Positions 46,192 to 58,081 of a DNA stretch of 64,000 nucleotides are shown in pieces. A program made the position numbers and the translations under genes. Position 1 is the stretch's first letter. Each line of letters opens with the position of its first letter. Below the pieces are notes generated by a model. That model searched no databases, was not told the DNA's origin, and saw only the letters and a program-made list of their open reading frames with translations. Source of the stretch: Mucidula mucida. Lineage: Eukaryota > Basidiomycota > Agaricomycetes > Agaricales > Physalacriaceae. The DNA lies in assembly GCA_015501055.1 (NCBI GenBank), contig JADNYV010000003.1, forward strand, positions 372,001-436,000. The letters run 5' to 3'.

Positions 46192-46902
46192 GATGAAGGT
46201 TGGAAAGAAAGATGGACTGACCCCGTCCTATAAGAATCGTCCCACTTTGTATTCTCCCACGTGGTATCGCTGAAGTTACAGCGTGCACCGCCACAGCCTT
46301 CTGGATTGCACGATTCAAGGTATGGTACGATCATATCTAGTGCAACATTGCGCCGTAAGTAACTTCCATATGCGCTTGGATATCAAGGAGTTGGGGATAA
46401 GTAAGTACGCTGACAGAGCCAACTTGCAGCTATTCTACTCAGGTACCCTTCAAGCACTGACATCTTCAATAACATGAATGCAGCCTATATGGTATCCATC
46501 AAGCCAGCTAACCTTCTGTAACGGATGCCAGCCCACTGGCGTCAACTCCAGTCGTCTGAGTGAACAGTTGCGGATTCCTGTAGAAGATATTGAACTCAAC
46601 CGCACCCATATTAGAATCTAACTGGTCGCTGCTGGTTCACGCTCGCATCGGGGTCGCGCCTTCCTGCACCTTCAGGCCATGGACCTAAAAGGTGTCTAAT
46701 CGTTTAACGTATCTCACCAGATGTAGTTGACCTTATATGTACCCTCTACCATAATCTCAAAGCAATGTTCATAAGCATACGGAAACCAGGGGTATACGGG
46801 AATAAGGATACAGCAACACGACTAGAACTAGAATACAATTATACCCAGCAATTATGATAAGCGAAGCATGATAATCAAAACGAAAAGAGTAACCCATCAT
46901 AT
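46192..46902. other. Intergenic, upstream of SRE1
   Basis: About 710 bp with only short frames. The size fits a regulated promoter for SRE1, but I could not pick out a convincing sterol-response element by eye. Confidence 0.4.
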
Positions 46903-49900
46903 TCACCGAGAAGAATTGCTCCCTGGCGAGCCCCCAACTCGATTGGCATCAATAACATCATTGAGCTGGTGGCTTCGCTTCTGTGTCAGTTCAAGCTGCT
47001 TCTGCAAGAGCCTGCCACCCGCATCAGTGTCCATAGGTCTAACGAAGAGAACACGCACTTGACAGAATTTCCAACTCGGACACACGATCTTTCGCACCCT
47101 GTCTCTCCTTCTTGACCCGCTCCTCCGCTGCCTTCAGTCTCGATTCATATTCCTTCACACGCGCCTCCCACTTGCTATCCGCCGCGGTACTCTTCTTCGA
47201 AAGGTGAGCCAACTTCTCCTCCGTCGCAAGTAGCTGATTCTGAGCATTATTGAGCCGCCGCTCAGCGTTCACAGCGCGTGTGCTTAAGGAACGCAATTCC
47301 ATAGAGTCTGTTTGGCCGGGCCGCCTCATACCTGCTAGCTGGGCAGCCATTTCGGAGTTGGTAGTCTATGAGACGACGAATTAGGGCGCATACCGACGGC
47401 ATACGTATGCGAAGGAAAGTCTACCTTGATAGCTTCCAGTTCGCCCTCTTTCGAGTTGAACTTCCGCCGCCAAATCTGTTTGACCTCCGCGTACTGCTTC
47501 ACACTGGCCTCGAACTTGTCGATCTGCTTCCATCGCGTATCGAGCTGCTTGCGCATGTCATTCAGTTTCTCCGTGTATGACCCTCTGCCTCTTTAACACG
47601 CCTGTCAAACTCCAACTGAATCTGGCTTAAAGACTTCAGTCGCGAGATCAAGTTGTCGTGGAAGACACTGAAATTGGTGAATGGCTTGGTCTCCCCCGCA
47701 CCGCGTGTTTTCTTGTACTTCGTAAGCGCCAGCTCTCAGAACAAGAGTAAAGAACTTACAGGTGTCTTGTCAACGCCTAGGATCTTATCCATGTACTGAT
47801 AAATCGTAAGCAGGAGCGTATTCCTCTCCGTCAACTGATCTCTATACTGGCTCTCCGCATTCAACAAGGAACGTTGATCCTTCCCAAGTCTTGCCTCCAA
47901 TTCCGCCACACGCGCTTTGAAGTTAGCTACTTCAGCCTCTGCAGCCTTCAGACTGCCCTGCACTGTATCCAGCTTCTCACTTAAATTCAAACGAGCCTGA
48001 GTTTGCGCAGCCAGCTGGGTAGTGAGGTCCCGATTGTCCGCATGCAATTTGTCGAGATCACCATCTCGATCTCGTCCTTTGCTCTCGCGTTCCTGGAGGT
48101 CCTTTCTGGCGCGCGCCAGCTCATCCTCGAGGCGCTCCAAATCGCGCTTGAGGCGATCGACTTCAAGCTGTAGAGAAAAACGCGCGGTGGTATGGGTCTC
48201 TCCTGCTCGCTTGGACTCGGCTTCGATGGTCTGCAACGCAGTTTGGACGGCCTGGATATCAGCGTCGCGTTGACTCAACAAGGACTGTGTCCGGGTGAGA
48301 TCAGCGAGAGTGCTTTGAAGAGCGCTCTCTTTGGCTTCAAGAGCTCGACGCTCGCGGCGCAAGTCAGAGTCGTATTTCTTCTCTGAGTCGTCAAGAGCAC
48401 CCTCTGCGCGCGCCCTGGCATCACGTTCCTGTTCAAGCTCTTCGACAAGATTCTCGACATGTTGCGCCAGCTCCTCTTGTCGAGATCGGTGAGCATGAAT
48501 CTCTTGACTGCATGTCTCGTACGCCTCGGTCAATTCCTCCAGTTCGTCCTTCAAAGAGGCCACTTTCTATAGAGGGTGAGTCGATATGCCATTCGAGACT
48601 GAGATTAGCAGTAAGACGTACCTCCTTCAGAGCAGCTGATATCGCTTCCAACCTTTCCCTATCGGCAGCATCATCCTCCCTTTGCCTACGATGCTCTTCT
48701 CTTACTCGATCTCTCTCGTCCTCAAGATTATAGATTGCTCTCCAAGTTCTTTGACTGCATCGGTCAAGGCCTCAATCTCACTCTCCTTTTCCTCGCCTTC
48801 GTGCTCCAGATGCGCCAGCGCAACCTCAAATTTGGAGTGCAGATCCTCCGTATTTCTTTCAAGCTCCGAGATGGTAAGACGAAGGTCTTTAGACTCGGTA
48901 TCCCTCTCTGCAATAACCTTGAAAAAGATCAGAGAAGATGAAATAGGCGAGGACCAAGTAGACTTACGTCGCGTAACTCTTCGACCTGCTGTCGCGCTTC
49001 TTCCACCTCGCCTCGCCATTGCTCAACAATCTGGTCATGCTGCGCTAGCAGATTATCCAATTCATCGTTCTTTACATCCACCTCATCTTCCTTCTGCTGA
49101 AGTTCAATTAGCGCTGCTGCCAACTTGTCCTTCGTGTCGTTTAGATCGTCTTCCACCTGCTCTCTATGCTCCCTTTCGTCTAGGATCATCGCCCGGCTCT
49201 GACTCCGTTCTTGGAGTTCTGCCGCGTTCCGATCTTGAAGTTGCTCGATTTTGAGGCCGAGAGATTCGATAGAGTCCATGAGTTCGACCTTCTCTTCTTC
49301 GTGGTCTTCGGTCATTTCGAGCATACGCTCCTGCCATTGTTTGTTCGCCTCCTCAAGCTCTGCGACGCGTCGGCGTAAAGCATAATCACCGCCACCATCA
49401 CCCTGCTCGATCATGTCTCGAAGACGTTCAATCTCGCCATTGTTCTCCACCAACAATTCACGAGCCTCCTCCAACTGCTCTTCCAACTCCATTGCCCGTT
49501 CATCGTTCACAGAACCATTCTGCTGTCGTCGCCTCAGATCTTTGAGCTCCAGTTCTCGCTCACGCAACTTGTCTTCCAGTTCACGTTCCCGCGATCGTGA
49601 ACCGCCTGTGCCACGTTGCAGGCGCTCTAACTCGCGTTCAAGCTCAAGAAGGAGCTTTTTGAGGCGTTTGATCTCCTGGCCGCGTGCCGAAAGCTCAATC
49701 TTGAGATCGATGTTTTGCTTTAGAGCAGCATCCATCTGATCAGGAGCGAGTTGAGCAAGACGCTCTTCGAGGAAATGGCATTTGATCTTGATGTCGAAGT
49801 TCTCTTTCTTAAGGTGGTCAATGTGCTGTAGCGTGTATTTCAGAAATTGATGGTGTTTGATCTGACACAGAAGTCACACCTTTTCTTGATCTCGAAGAGT

Positions 49901-50194
49901 GAGTGCGCCTTTACTGGATTTACCGCGTTTTGCTCGCGCTGGTGTATCCGAACCGTATGTTCTGCTGCTGGGACCTGGGGTATTATGCACGTCATGTTCG
50001 TCGTCGTCGGGATACGTAGATGCATTTCCGTAGCGTTTAGAGGAACCAGCAACCGGCGTGGAGAGAACGTTGATGGATGCGTTCGAGTTGATATTGGACG
50101 GAAGACGAGGTGGGGAAAAGGTGGAGTCTAGTGAACCGAGGGAAAGATCGGGCTGCGACCCAAGCGACGTGTCATTAATGGCGTCCGACGGCAT
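46903..50194 (-). CDS. Centrosomin-motif coiled-coil protein (Mto1/ApsB/Pcp1-like)
   Basis: Large coiled-coil protein that should recruit gamma-tubulin complexes to microtubule-organising centres. It starts MPSDAINDTSLGSQPDLSLG, has a Ser/Pro/Asn-rich head, then across the first intron the centrosomin N-terminal motif 1: LTLRDQEK followed by NFDIKIKCHFLEERLAQL. Nearly the whole remainder is heptad-rich and charged (KIELSARGQEIKRLKKLLLE, ERELEDKLRERELELKDL), down to a short tail with LLQKQLELTQKRSHQLNDVI. About eight exons. Mto1 and Pcp1/pericentrin types share this motif; I cannot tell which, as the C-terminal targeting domain is not obvious. Confidence 0.8.
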
Positions 50195-50698
50195 TGTAGT
50201 CGGACGCGCTCCTTTATCGCTCGTTGGACCGAGTTCTGGGAAAGAACAAGAGGATTTTATCACATTTTGCTCCTCACATGACGTTCAACATACCTCACTA
50301 GGGTATTACTGTACGTCTATGCTGTATATTGCCAGAAAACGGGAAAGAGGAAAATAGGGCCGAATGAACGGAAGAAAGGAGCAGACTGAGTGGTGACCTC
50401 GTTGAAAGCATGATGCAGAACAACACCGGCAAACATGGACCTACACTTGACGCGAGCAGGAGATGCAGGGTCTAGTCCAGAAATTAAAGATGTGACTACA
50501 GCAAACGCAATGCATGATAAGGGCACTGTAGCAAGGACAGCCCACCACACAATGTCCGTCTGGAGGACATTCGGAGATCCGGTCCGCCGCCTGGCTTCGG
50601 ATCCGGCAGATTATCAATGTCATCATGACTGCTCTGCTGCTCTTAAACACCCATCTCAGGCTCTCTTCCTCTTGTAATCCACTCAACGCGTCCACAAC
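50195..50698. other. Intergenic, divergent
   Basis: 5' space between the coiled-coil gene and VMS1; no feature recognised. Confidence 0.4.
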
Positions 50699-52761
50699 AT
50701 GCAAAGCCACCACGTCTTCCGTCTTCCAGTAGAGATTATCGATACTCTGACGCCTCGTAATCTCTGGAATCAGTCGGCACCAGAAAATGATACCCAGGAA
50801 GCTCTTTCACCAAAACCAAAGCCTACATCACTTGCCCCGGGGTCCAAATCTTGCAATATCTGCAACGGCGTAAACTTTATCGATGTTGAAGAGCAACGAA
50901 GCCACTACCGTTCAGATTGGCATCGGTATAATGTCAAGACCGACTAGCCGGGGGAGAATCAGTGGACGAGGCAGCTTTCGGCCAGCTGGTGGACGGTGAT
51001 TCAAGAGCTCTTCACCCCATTCAAAATCACTAATACGGCGCTAGGCCTAGAAAACTCTATATCTGGTTCAGAATCTTCCTCGGATGAGGATGAGGAGACT
51101 CCGATCCGATGCTGTGGCTGCTCTTGTGAGCAGAACGAAACACAGACGCTCTTCTTCTACTTCAAATCAAGTCCGCGCTCCCGCTCAGACTGCTGTTACA
51201 TGGTTCCATTCTCCACCTCTACACACTCGGAATATACAGAGCTTATTTCCCACCGGTACAACTGACTACCTGCTCAGCTCAAAGAAATGCGATCCTTGTC
51301 CGTGGAAAGGACTGGACGCTCTTTATGGTTGCGGGGGTCATTTTGCAGGTGCATCGTCCGTTTCAACCAACTGAAGAAAGCGAGGAAACTACTCAAGGCC
51401 ACAAGAAGAAACCGAAGCGTCCAAAACCAGAGATAGAGGTTGTAAAGCACAAGACCTTCCATAGATATACCAGTAAGTCTGATTCACACCCTCATGTCGC
51501 GTCTAACGCGTCTCAATACAGCTCGGAGAAAGCAAGGAGGCTCGCAAGGTCTCAATGATAACGCCAAAGGCAATGCCAAGAGCGCCGGTGCTCAGTTACG
51601 ACGATACGGCGAGCAAGCGCTTCGAGACGTTAGTACTCGTTTCGATATGTTCCGTTATATGCTCAATTCTCTGTTATCTAGGATATACGCAATCTAATAG
51701 CCGACTGGCAGGACGATATGATGACTGCGAACGCATCTGGATTCGAGCGAGTGGCACAAACAGAAAGATATTCATGGATTACGATGGGTGTGCAATCGCT
51801 AAAGGTGACCAGCGCCTCCGGACCTTCCCATTTCCAACCCGCAGACCTGTAAGAGAATTGCTGGAGCTGATCTTTCATATATTGACACGTCTCCGCAGAC
51901 TCAAGCTGAACTCACCCGATGTCTCAATGAGCTCACCAAGGTCAAAGTATCACATTTGACCGAAGATGCTTTACGGGCTCAGGACGAGGCGTACATTGCA
52001 TCTCTCCCAAAACCCAAACCAGTCCCCGTAGCTGCGGCGAAACCACAAGTCGAGAAGGAGAAAGCGCCGAAGCTGAGCAAGGAAGAGGAAGCATTGCGGG
52101 ACAAGTGGGATCGTCTTCTAGACATGGTGCGGAAAGGACGCGTCGAACCATTGAAGTCCTTCTGGGAGAAGCAAGGGGAGAGCATGGGTGGCTTAGATGT
52201 GCGCATTCCTGAGTGGGCCGACGAACGCTGGGACACCCTGCTTCAATTAGCGTCCCACTGTGACCAAGAGGAGATGGTGCAATGGCTGCTGGAATCACGC
52301 GCAGACCCCACTATACCCGTTTCTCCGCAAGAAGGCGATTCCCCAGAGCAATCCAAGTTTGACCGCCGAACAGCCTACGACCTAGCGCATAACCGTTCCG
52401 TCCGCGATGTTTTCCGTAGGGCAGCTGGGGATCATCCCGACTGGTGGGATTGGTTTGGCGCGCGCGGATCCCGAGCGCGTTAAGCAGGGAGATGGAGGAC
52501 GACAGGGAAGAGAAGAAGAAGTGCGGAAGAAGGGTTTGAAGGACGTCTGAAGGAGCGAGAGGTCAAGTCCAAGGAGCGCGCGCCCAGTCCAGAACCTCCA
52601 ATACCGTCACTCCCCGTGCGGAGCTTTTAGGGCCCCAAAAACTTGGAGGCTCTCGGGAGCAGCTGAAGGCGTAATGGGCCTGACACCAGAAATGCGGCCA
52701 AGATTGAAGGGAACGGCGCGCTCGAGCTGCTGAAGCCAGACTCAATAATCTCACCAAGTGA
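50699..52761 (+). pseudogene. VMS1: VMS1/ANKZF1 homologue carrying many frameshifts
   Basis: Vms1/ANKZF1 is the peptidyl-tRNA hydrolase of ribosome quality control. Recognisable blocks occur in order but in changing frames: MQSHHVFRLPVEIIDTLT, the zinc finger CNICNGVNFIDVEEQRSHYR, LAGGESVDEAAFGQLVD, SDAVAALVSRTKHRRSS, TLGIYRAYFP, PTGTTDYL, TLFMVAG, GHFAG, KPEIEVVKHKTFHRYT, RRKQGGSQGLNDNAKGNA, DDCERIWIRASGTNRKIF, LTEDALRAQDEAYIASLPK, then ankyrin-like EMVQWLLESRADP and DRRTAYDLAHNRSVRDVF, and a basic tail. Breaks fall near 50942, 51105, 51215, 51250, 51335, 51718, 52470 and 52600. Two true introns (51473-51521 and 51630-51682) have good sites. Either a decayed gene or a poor-quality stretch of assembly; the product as written is truncated after about 80 residues. 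Confidence 0.8.
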
Positions 52762-52901
52762 AATGCGGTACTCCGAATGAGTCCTAAATAGTCTTAACAT
52801 AACGCATTTATTAATCATAAGATATACGTGGCATTCGTTGACAGACAGACAATGATAAATGCAAATAGATAGGTAAGTCATGACAGACAGTCCGTGAATG
52901 T

Positions 52902-55900
52902 TTACTCTCCGGCAAACAATCGTATGATCATATACGTTGCGCAACCAACGAATCGTACAACTGGAAGAGTCGTTAGTAGCGGTCGGGAAGAAAGGTACAA
53001 ATAACGTACAAGCAAGACCTGCAACCGAAAACAACAGGAACGCCATGTACCCTTTGACGCTGTTCGCGGCGCCTTGGTCCGATGCCTTGCCGTTTGCAGT
53101 CCTACAACAAATTAGAGAAAGTAGGCGTTGAATCGCGGAATCCTTACACAATAGCGGCTCCAGCAAGGCATTGGTCAGAACCCACGCCAAAAGGACATTC
53201 GTACGGAATGTCCTGTAGTAATCTTCTTGTTGGGTAGCAGCGTCGGGTTTACTGTCCACCTTGGGTGGTTTCGTCTGGAGAACGTGGAGTGCATCTTCGT
53301 AGGCAGCATTTCTCTCTTCGGCTGTCGTAGGAGCTTCAACCGTGACTTCCGTCTTGCCTGACTCTGTCTTGACTACACCGAGATCCGTCGACACCTTCGA
53401 ATACCATTAGATATATATTCGTATTGAAATCGTAAGAGCTAACCTTATTGTCACCCTTGGTTCCCCAAGACACGTCATGAACGTTTGCAACTATGAAAGA
53501 GGTGAGCGACGACATGATAACGTTTGGAGAATCAACGCACTGCATAGACGTTGAGAACGGAAATGTAGGAGGCGCCATCAGAAGATATTGAATGAAAGAT
53601 GTAATCATATGCCAGGGTTCGAACTAGGCGAACTCGTGAGTTTCAAAATCAAGCACGGAAGGTTGAAACGTACGAAAATAAGGCTAGAGATGAGATATAA
53701 ACCCAAAGTCGCCAGAAGTGATAGAACAATATTTCTGAAGATCGAATTGGTGAAAAGATCGTCCAGCGTCAGGGTACCGTCATTATTTTTCTGTAAATTC
53801 TCTATGCCCTTGAACGCCAAGAAGAACGCAGATATTGTCATGTAGATGGTGATGACTGCGAATCCCAGGAAGGCCGTCGTATATCCCCACTTGCTACCTT
53901 GAGGTCGATTTCCCAATGCCAAAATGAAACACATCAACAGCAAACCCAGATAAAAGTAGTTCAGGATAACATTGACGACATTAATGCCTTTGATGTTGAA
54001 CGTGTCGTCTTCCATGGCGTCCGACAGGATGACGAACGCGATGTAATAGTTGGCCTAGCATGAGGTGAGAATCGTCGTGGTATCTAGCATGAATTGCATA
54101 CCAGAGCAAACCAACTGAATATAAGGTTGAAGAGTTGATAAAACATCTCGACGTGTATCCAGAACTTCCGGAGCAGGGAATGCGCGCTTCGGTAAATGTA
54201 ATAGAAGTGGATGGTACTATGGATAGCAGCGAAGAACGAGCCGTTCAACCATCGACGACGCTGAGAAATCAACTCAGGCACCTGTTCTGGTGTCAGTCAT
54301 GGATGGCTGCATATAATCAATGCGCACCTGGTCTGGAACGTCCGTGATGGCGTATGCAGACTTTACATAGTGCAGAATCCATGAACCTCCGCGTTTCGAC
54401 ACAAGTTCCCAACACAGAATACGATCTTCAGCCAAGTACATGTTCGCGGTAAAGATATCAGCTCCAGCACCATGCTGTCGGAATTAATGAGCATTGCAAA
54501 ACGCTCCAGGTTGACAGGATCATACCATCTTCTCTCCGAGGAAATATTTCTGAAGGGGCCCTTCTCCTTTGGCGTCGTTTTGCAAGGCAATATATCGGTA
54601 CGCAGAGAAAGCACCAGGTAACACAGTGATGTATCCAAAGACAGATTCTCTGATGGTACGTTGAAAAAGGAACGCTGAGTGTAGAACTTTCACTCACAAG
54701 GGCTTGTCGAGAATGTTCGACATCTTGTACTCAAAGTTTTGAGCTGCCACTGTGCGACATTTAGACCAGACAAGTACGAAAGGAGACAAACGAACCCAAA
54801 GGATTGATCAGGTTCCGACCCCATTTGCCCTTCAGAGCAACAATCTCTCCACATGCACCTCCGACATTAGAATTGATGTCAAAAGCCTAGGGAAGCATCA
54901 GGTTTCTTTCTTCTTCAGTAGACGGATATGCGATTACCTTCCACAAGTGGTAGATACTGGTGACTCCAGGTCGTGTCCCGACATCCAACAACACGCAGAC
55001 GTTGGGATTCAAGACCGGTCCGAAAGCATTGAAAAACCACCTGTGAGAATTGATCTTCTTTGCGTTCTTTTCCTTCAAACAGAAGATGATCTGGACCGGG
55101 ACGTGTCCTTTTTCCGCGCCTTCTATGCGAAGTGAAGGAGTGACTGAAACTTGAGTTGTGTATTCGAAGACATGGGCTGTCACCGGGACATTGTTGAGGG
55201 CAGACTAGGGAACGTCAATCAGACGACTCTTGAGAAAGAGAAAAGAGCGTTCTTACCTTGGCAATTCCTTCTTGATAGACACCCATAGCGGCAATAACAC
55301 TGAGCGTGCGAGAGTTGATCTTTGATCGACCATCACTGACAATGCACACGACGACTTTCTTCCAACCGTCCTTGCCCCAGGTTTTACTCCTGGTGCGCGA
55401 ACATAAGTGTGCAATATTCTTCATGACGCCATTCATTGTCTGGCAAAAGAGCTCCTCATCCTCATTGTACATGGTCATGACGATGAACAGTTCCGTTCTC
55501 CGACCAGGTGTATATTCTAGTTGTCGTAGACCGAAACCTTCAGCCTGGAAGTCATTGGGGTCGCATGTAACAGCAGTGTAACGGGTGTGTGTGAACTCGC
55601 GATCGGTCTTGTTTTGACAAAGATCGAGTAACTTGGGAGGGACCTCGGCTTCGTGCACATAATGACCATGCCTCAGCCTGAAACGGATATAAGCCGGAGA
55701 CAAACAATACGAAATAACGATGCTCACTCGACGCGCTTGACTGTTTTGTATCGTCTTGGGACTCGCTGCGGAATTCTGCCGTACCGAATAAAATTGCCTT
55801 CGTCGCCCTCATCCTCAAACCCACCATAATTAGTGTTGCCGCCTGGGATAGGCATCGCCATGGAAGGCACTTGAGACTGCCGGTTGAGGAGTGGAATATC

Positions 55901-56400
55901 ACCCTCGTCGGAACCCTCTTGTACTGGTGGATCGCTGAGCTCGTAGGACTGTCTTCCATAACCTCCAAGCGTAGGCGCAATTGAGGGAGAACCAGCCCCT
56001 GGGGGAGGCGAAAGTGAATGATATGGAGTATTTAGATACTCTTGGGGCGGTGGGCTCATGTGCGGCACTTGTGTTCCATATGAATCTATGGGCTGCGCAT
56101 ATGGATCGTGTTGAGGCGGCGGTGACGAGGGGTAGGCACCTAGAGGCGGCAAGACAGGTGGGGGCGACGAATACGGGTTTGGGTGAGTTTGCTGGCTGTA
56201 ATACGAGTCTCTGTAAGCGCCCTGATCATATTGCTGGTCGTAGGGATGGGTATACGGAGCAGGCGTGGCCGTCGAGGTGGGTGGGTACGGACTGTAACCA
56301 TCGTTATAGTGTCTGTGCTGCGCCTCGTCGGCCTGTAATGGATTGAGAACAAGTACACTGTCATCAACGACGAACGAACCTCAGGCGGGTAATGGGACAT
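52902..56400 (-). CDS. CHS: Chitin synthase, division 1 (class I-III type)
   Basis: Plasma-membrane processive transferase making cell-wall chitin from UDP-GlcNAc. It starts MSHYPPE, then an intron and a long Pro/Tyr/Gln-rich head ([15 protein letters not shown]). The chitin synthase N-terminal domain includes [19 protein letters not shown]. The catalytic core has [104 protein letters not shown] and the product-binding [12 protein letters not shown]. Several membrane spans follow ([54 protein letters not shown]), and the tail ends MIIRLFAGE. About twelve exons with no broken frame. The exact class is not assigned. Confidence 0.95.
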
Positions 56401-56738
56401 TAGAGATAAAGGAAAAGAAACGACAGAGACGTTAAAATCTTGAAGGCACTGTTAACTCCTGACGGTGACACTGCGTTATGTCAGAATCAGATCGCAGCAT
56501 GAGGGCGATGACAGACCGTCAAGTAGCGAGCGGTGGCAGAAGGAATGCTGGCAGAGCCTCAAAGCGCAGTATGTACGTGAATGTAAAGGTGAAAGCAGTA
56601 ATGTGGGTCGGCAACCAAGATGCGCATCAATTGCCCTATTTGGTGGTGAACGTCATGGCCGCCTTGCGGACATTTGAAACTCAAAACGATTCATAAAGTA
56701 CTAGGATACACGATTGCTAGGTCATCATGTTACAGTAT
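56401..56738. other. Intergenic
   Basis: Between the chitin synthase start and the HAL2 3' end. Short frames only; nothing recognised. Confidence 0.4.
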
Positions 56739-58007
56739 CTAAACTTTCGCTTGTGGAGTATTGGACTCGGCAACAGCCTGCTGCACAGCACTGAGAACCT
56801 TCGTATGCCAATTCTTTCCCGTAGCAATCACACCAAAATTCTCCCCTAGAGTCCGTCCTAATCCAAAATCCAGTGGCAAGCCGCGTGAGTCACTGACCAC
56901 ACCACCAGCTTCTTCAACCAGTAGTGAACCAGGGGCGTGATCCTTTCCGCCAGGTCAGTCAAGTACAGCTTTTCAAAGATCTTGGAGCCTACCCATATTT
57001 TTTCACGGTATCCTACCCCAGTAGGCATACGCATATATGCTCCGCCATCTCCACGGGCGAGAGCACCATATTTAGCTTGGCTATCCATTCGAATGGGGCT
57101 GCGCGTGATTCCCAACAGAGTAGAGATCTTGTCATTTGTAGAATGGGAAGAGTGAGCCGCTTCAACAGACTCGAGGAAATTGAATTGTGAAGGAGAGAAG
57201 GAAGGTATTGAAATCGGAGCAGGCTGGGATCCTTCGAGATTCATCTATACAGACATGTTTACTACTGCACGACGCGTCAGACGCGAGAGAACACCGTACC
57301 TGTTCAGCACCTTGGCCACGTACAGCAACAAAGATACACCCCACTTGACCATCTGACTTGGATAGGTCGTACGGAAGATTGGGGCAGCCGATAACTCCAA
57401 CCTGGACTTTGGAATCTACGATCAGAGATAGACATACGGCGTATTGTTCACCACGAAGAAAGCCTTTCGTTCCATCAATGGGATCAATCGTCCACATTCC
57501 TTTCGACTCGTAAGCTGAGACTTGCAAGATAACTGGACACGGGGCGCACTTCCAGATGGTCCACCTTCAAAATTGCCGCGATCGATTGAATCGAGCAATT
57601 CTTCTGGAGTGAGTTCTTGTCCAGGACCTATTCCCCATTCTCTGACGTCCCCGACGCCAAGTTCTTTAGTGATGGCCTCGTTTGCGAGTTCGACGATCCG
57701 ATCCCGCATCTCCTTCCCGGAATCTACGCGGAGTTCTTTCGCGTCTTCTTCTCCAACAATGGGATCTCCAGGGAACGCTTTATGAATCATGCTGCTTATG
57801 ACTGCCTGGGCAGCATAATCGCCCACTTTGCTCTGTATTAGAGCCGTCCTTCATGCCAGCCGAGCGCGTACCGGTCACAGGAGACTTGTCGCCTTTCGTA
57901 AGAGTTTCATTTTTGACCAGTTTGTTAAAGACAGAGCTTGTAAGCAACGAGGCACGTCGGACAGCACTGATAGCCAGCTGTCTCTCAGCGAGAAAAGCAA
58001 GAGACAT
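56739..58007 (-). CDS. MET22: 3'(2'),5'-bisphosphate nucleotidase
   Basis: Li/Na-sensitive, Mg-dependent phosphatase (Hal2/Met22) that removes 3'-phosphoadenosine phosphate made in sulfate assimilation. It starts MSLAFLAERQLAISAVRRAS; after intron 1, VGDYAAQAVISSMIHKAFPG leads to GEED, a metal ligand. The catalytic signature MWTIDPIDGTKGFLRGEQYA holds the DPIDGT motif. Then CLSLIVDSKVQVGVIGCPNL, QAKYGALARGDGGAYMRMP, and after another intron DHAPGSLLVEEAGGVVSDSR with LPLDFGLGRTL. The last residues are SNTPQAKV. About five exons; the intron after EKIW ends in GGAAAG. No break in frame. Its start lies 74 bp from the divergent BFR2 start. Confidence 0.94.
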
Positions 58008-58081
58008 GGTGGAAGGAGAATGACGAAAGGGTGATCGATAGTTTGATCGCGCTTTTTACTTGTTGCCTTTTATATCTCATC

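Noticed and set aside
48682..49254. Open plus-strand frame opposite the coiled-coil gene
   Set aside because: Ser/Leu/Arg-rich text is the expected antisense of Glu/Lys/Arg heptads; no start context or introns.
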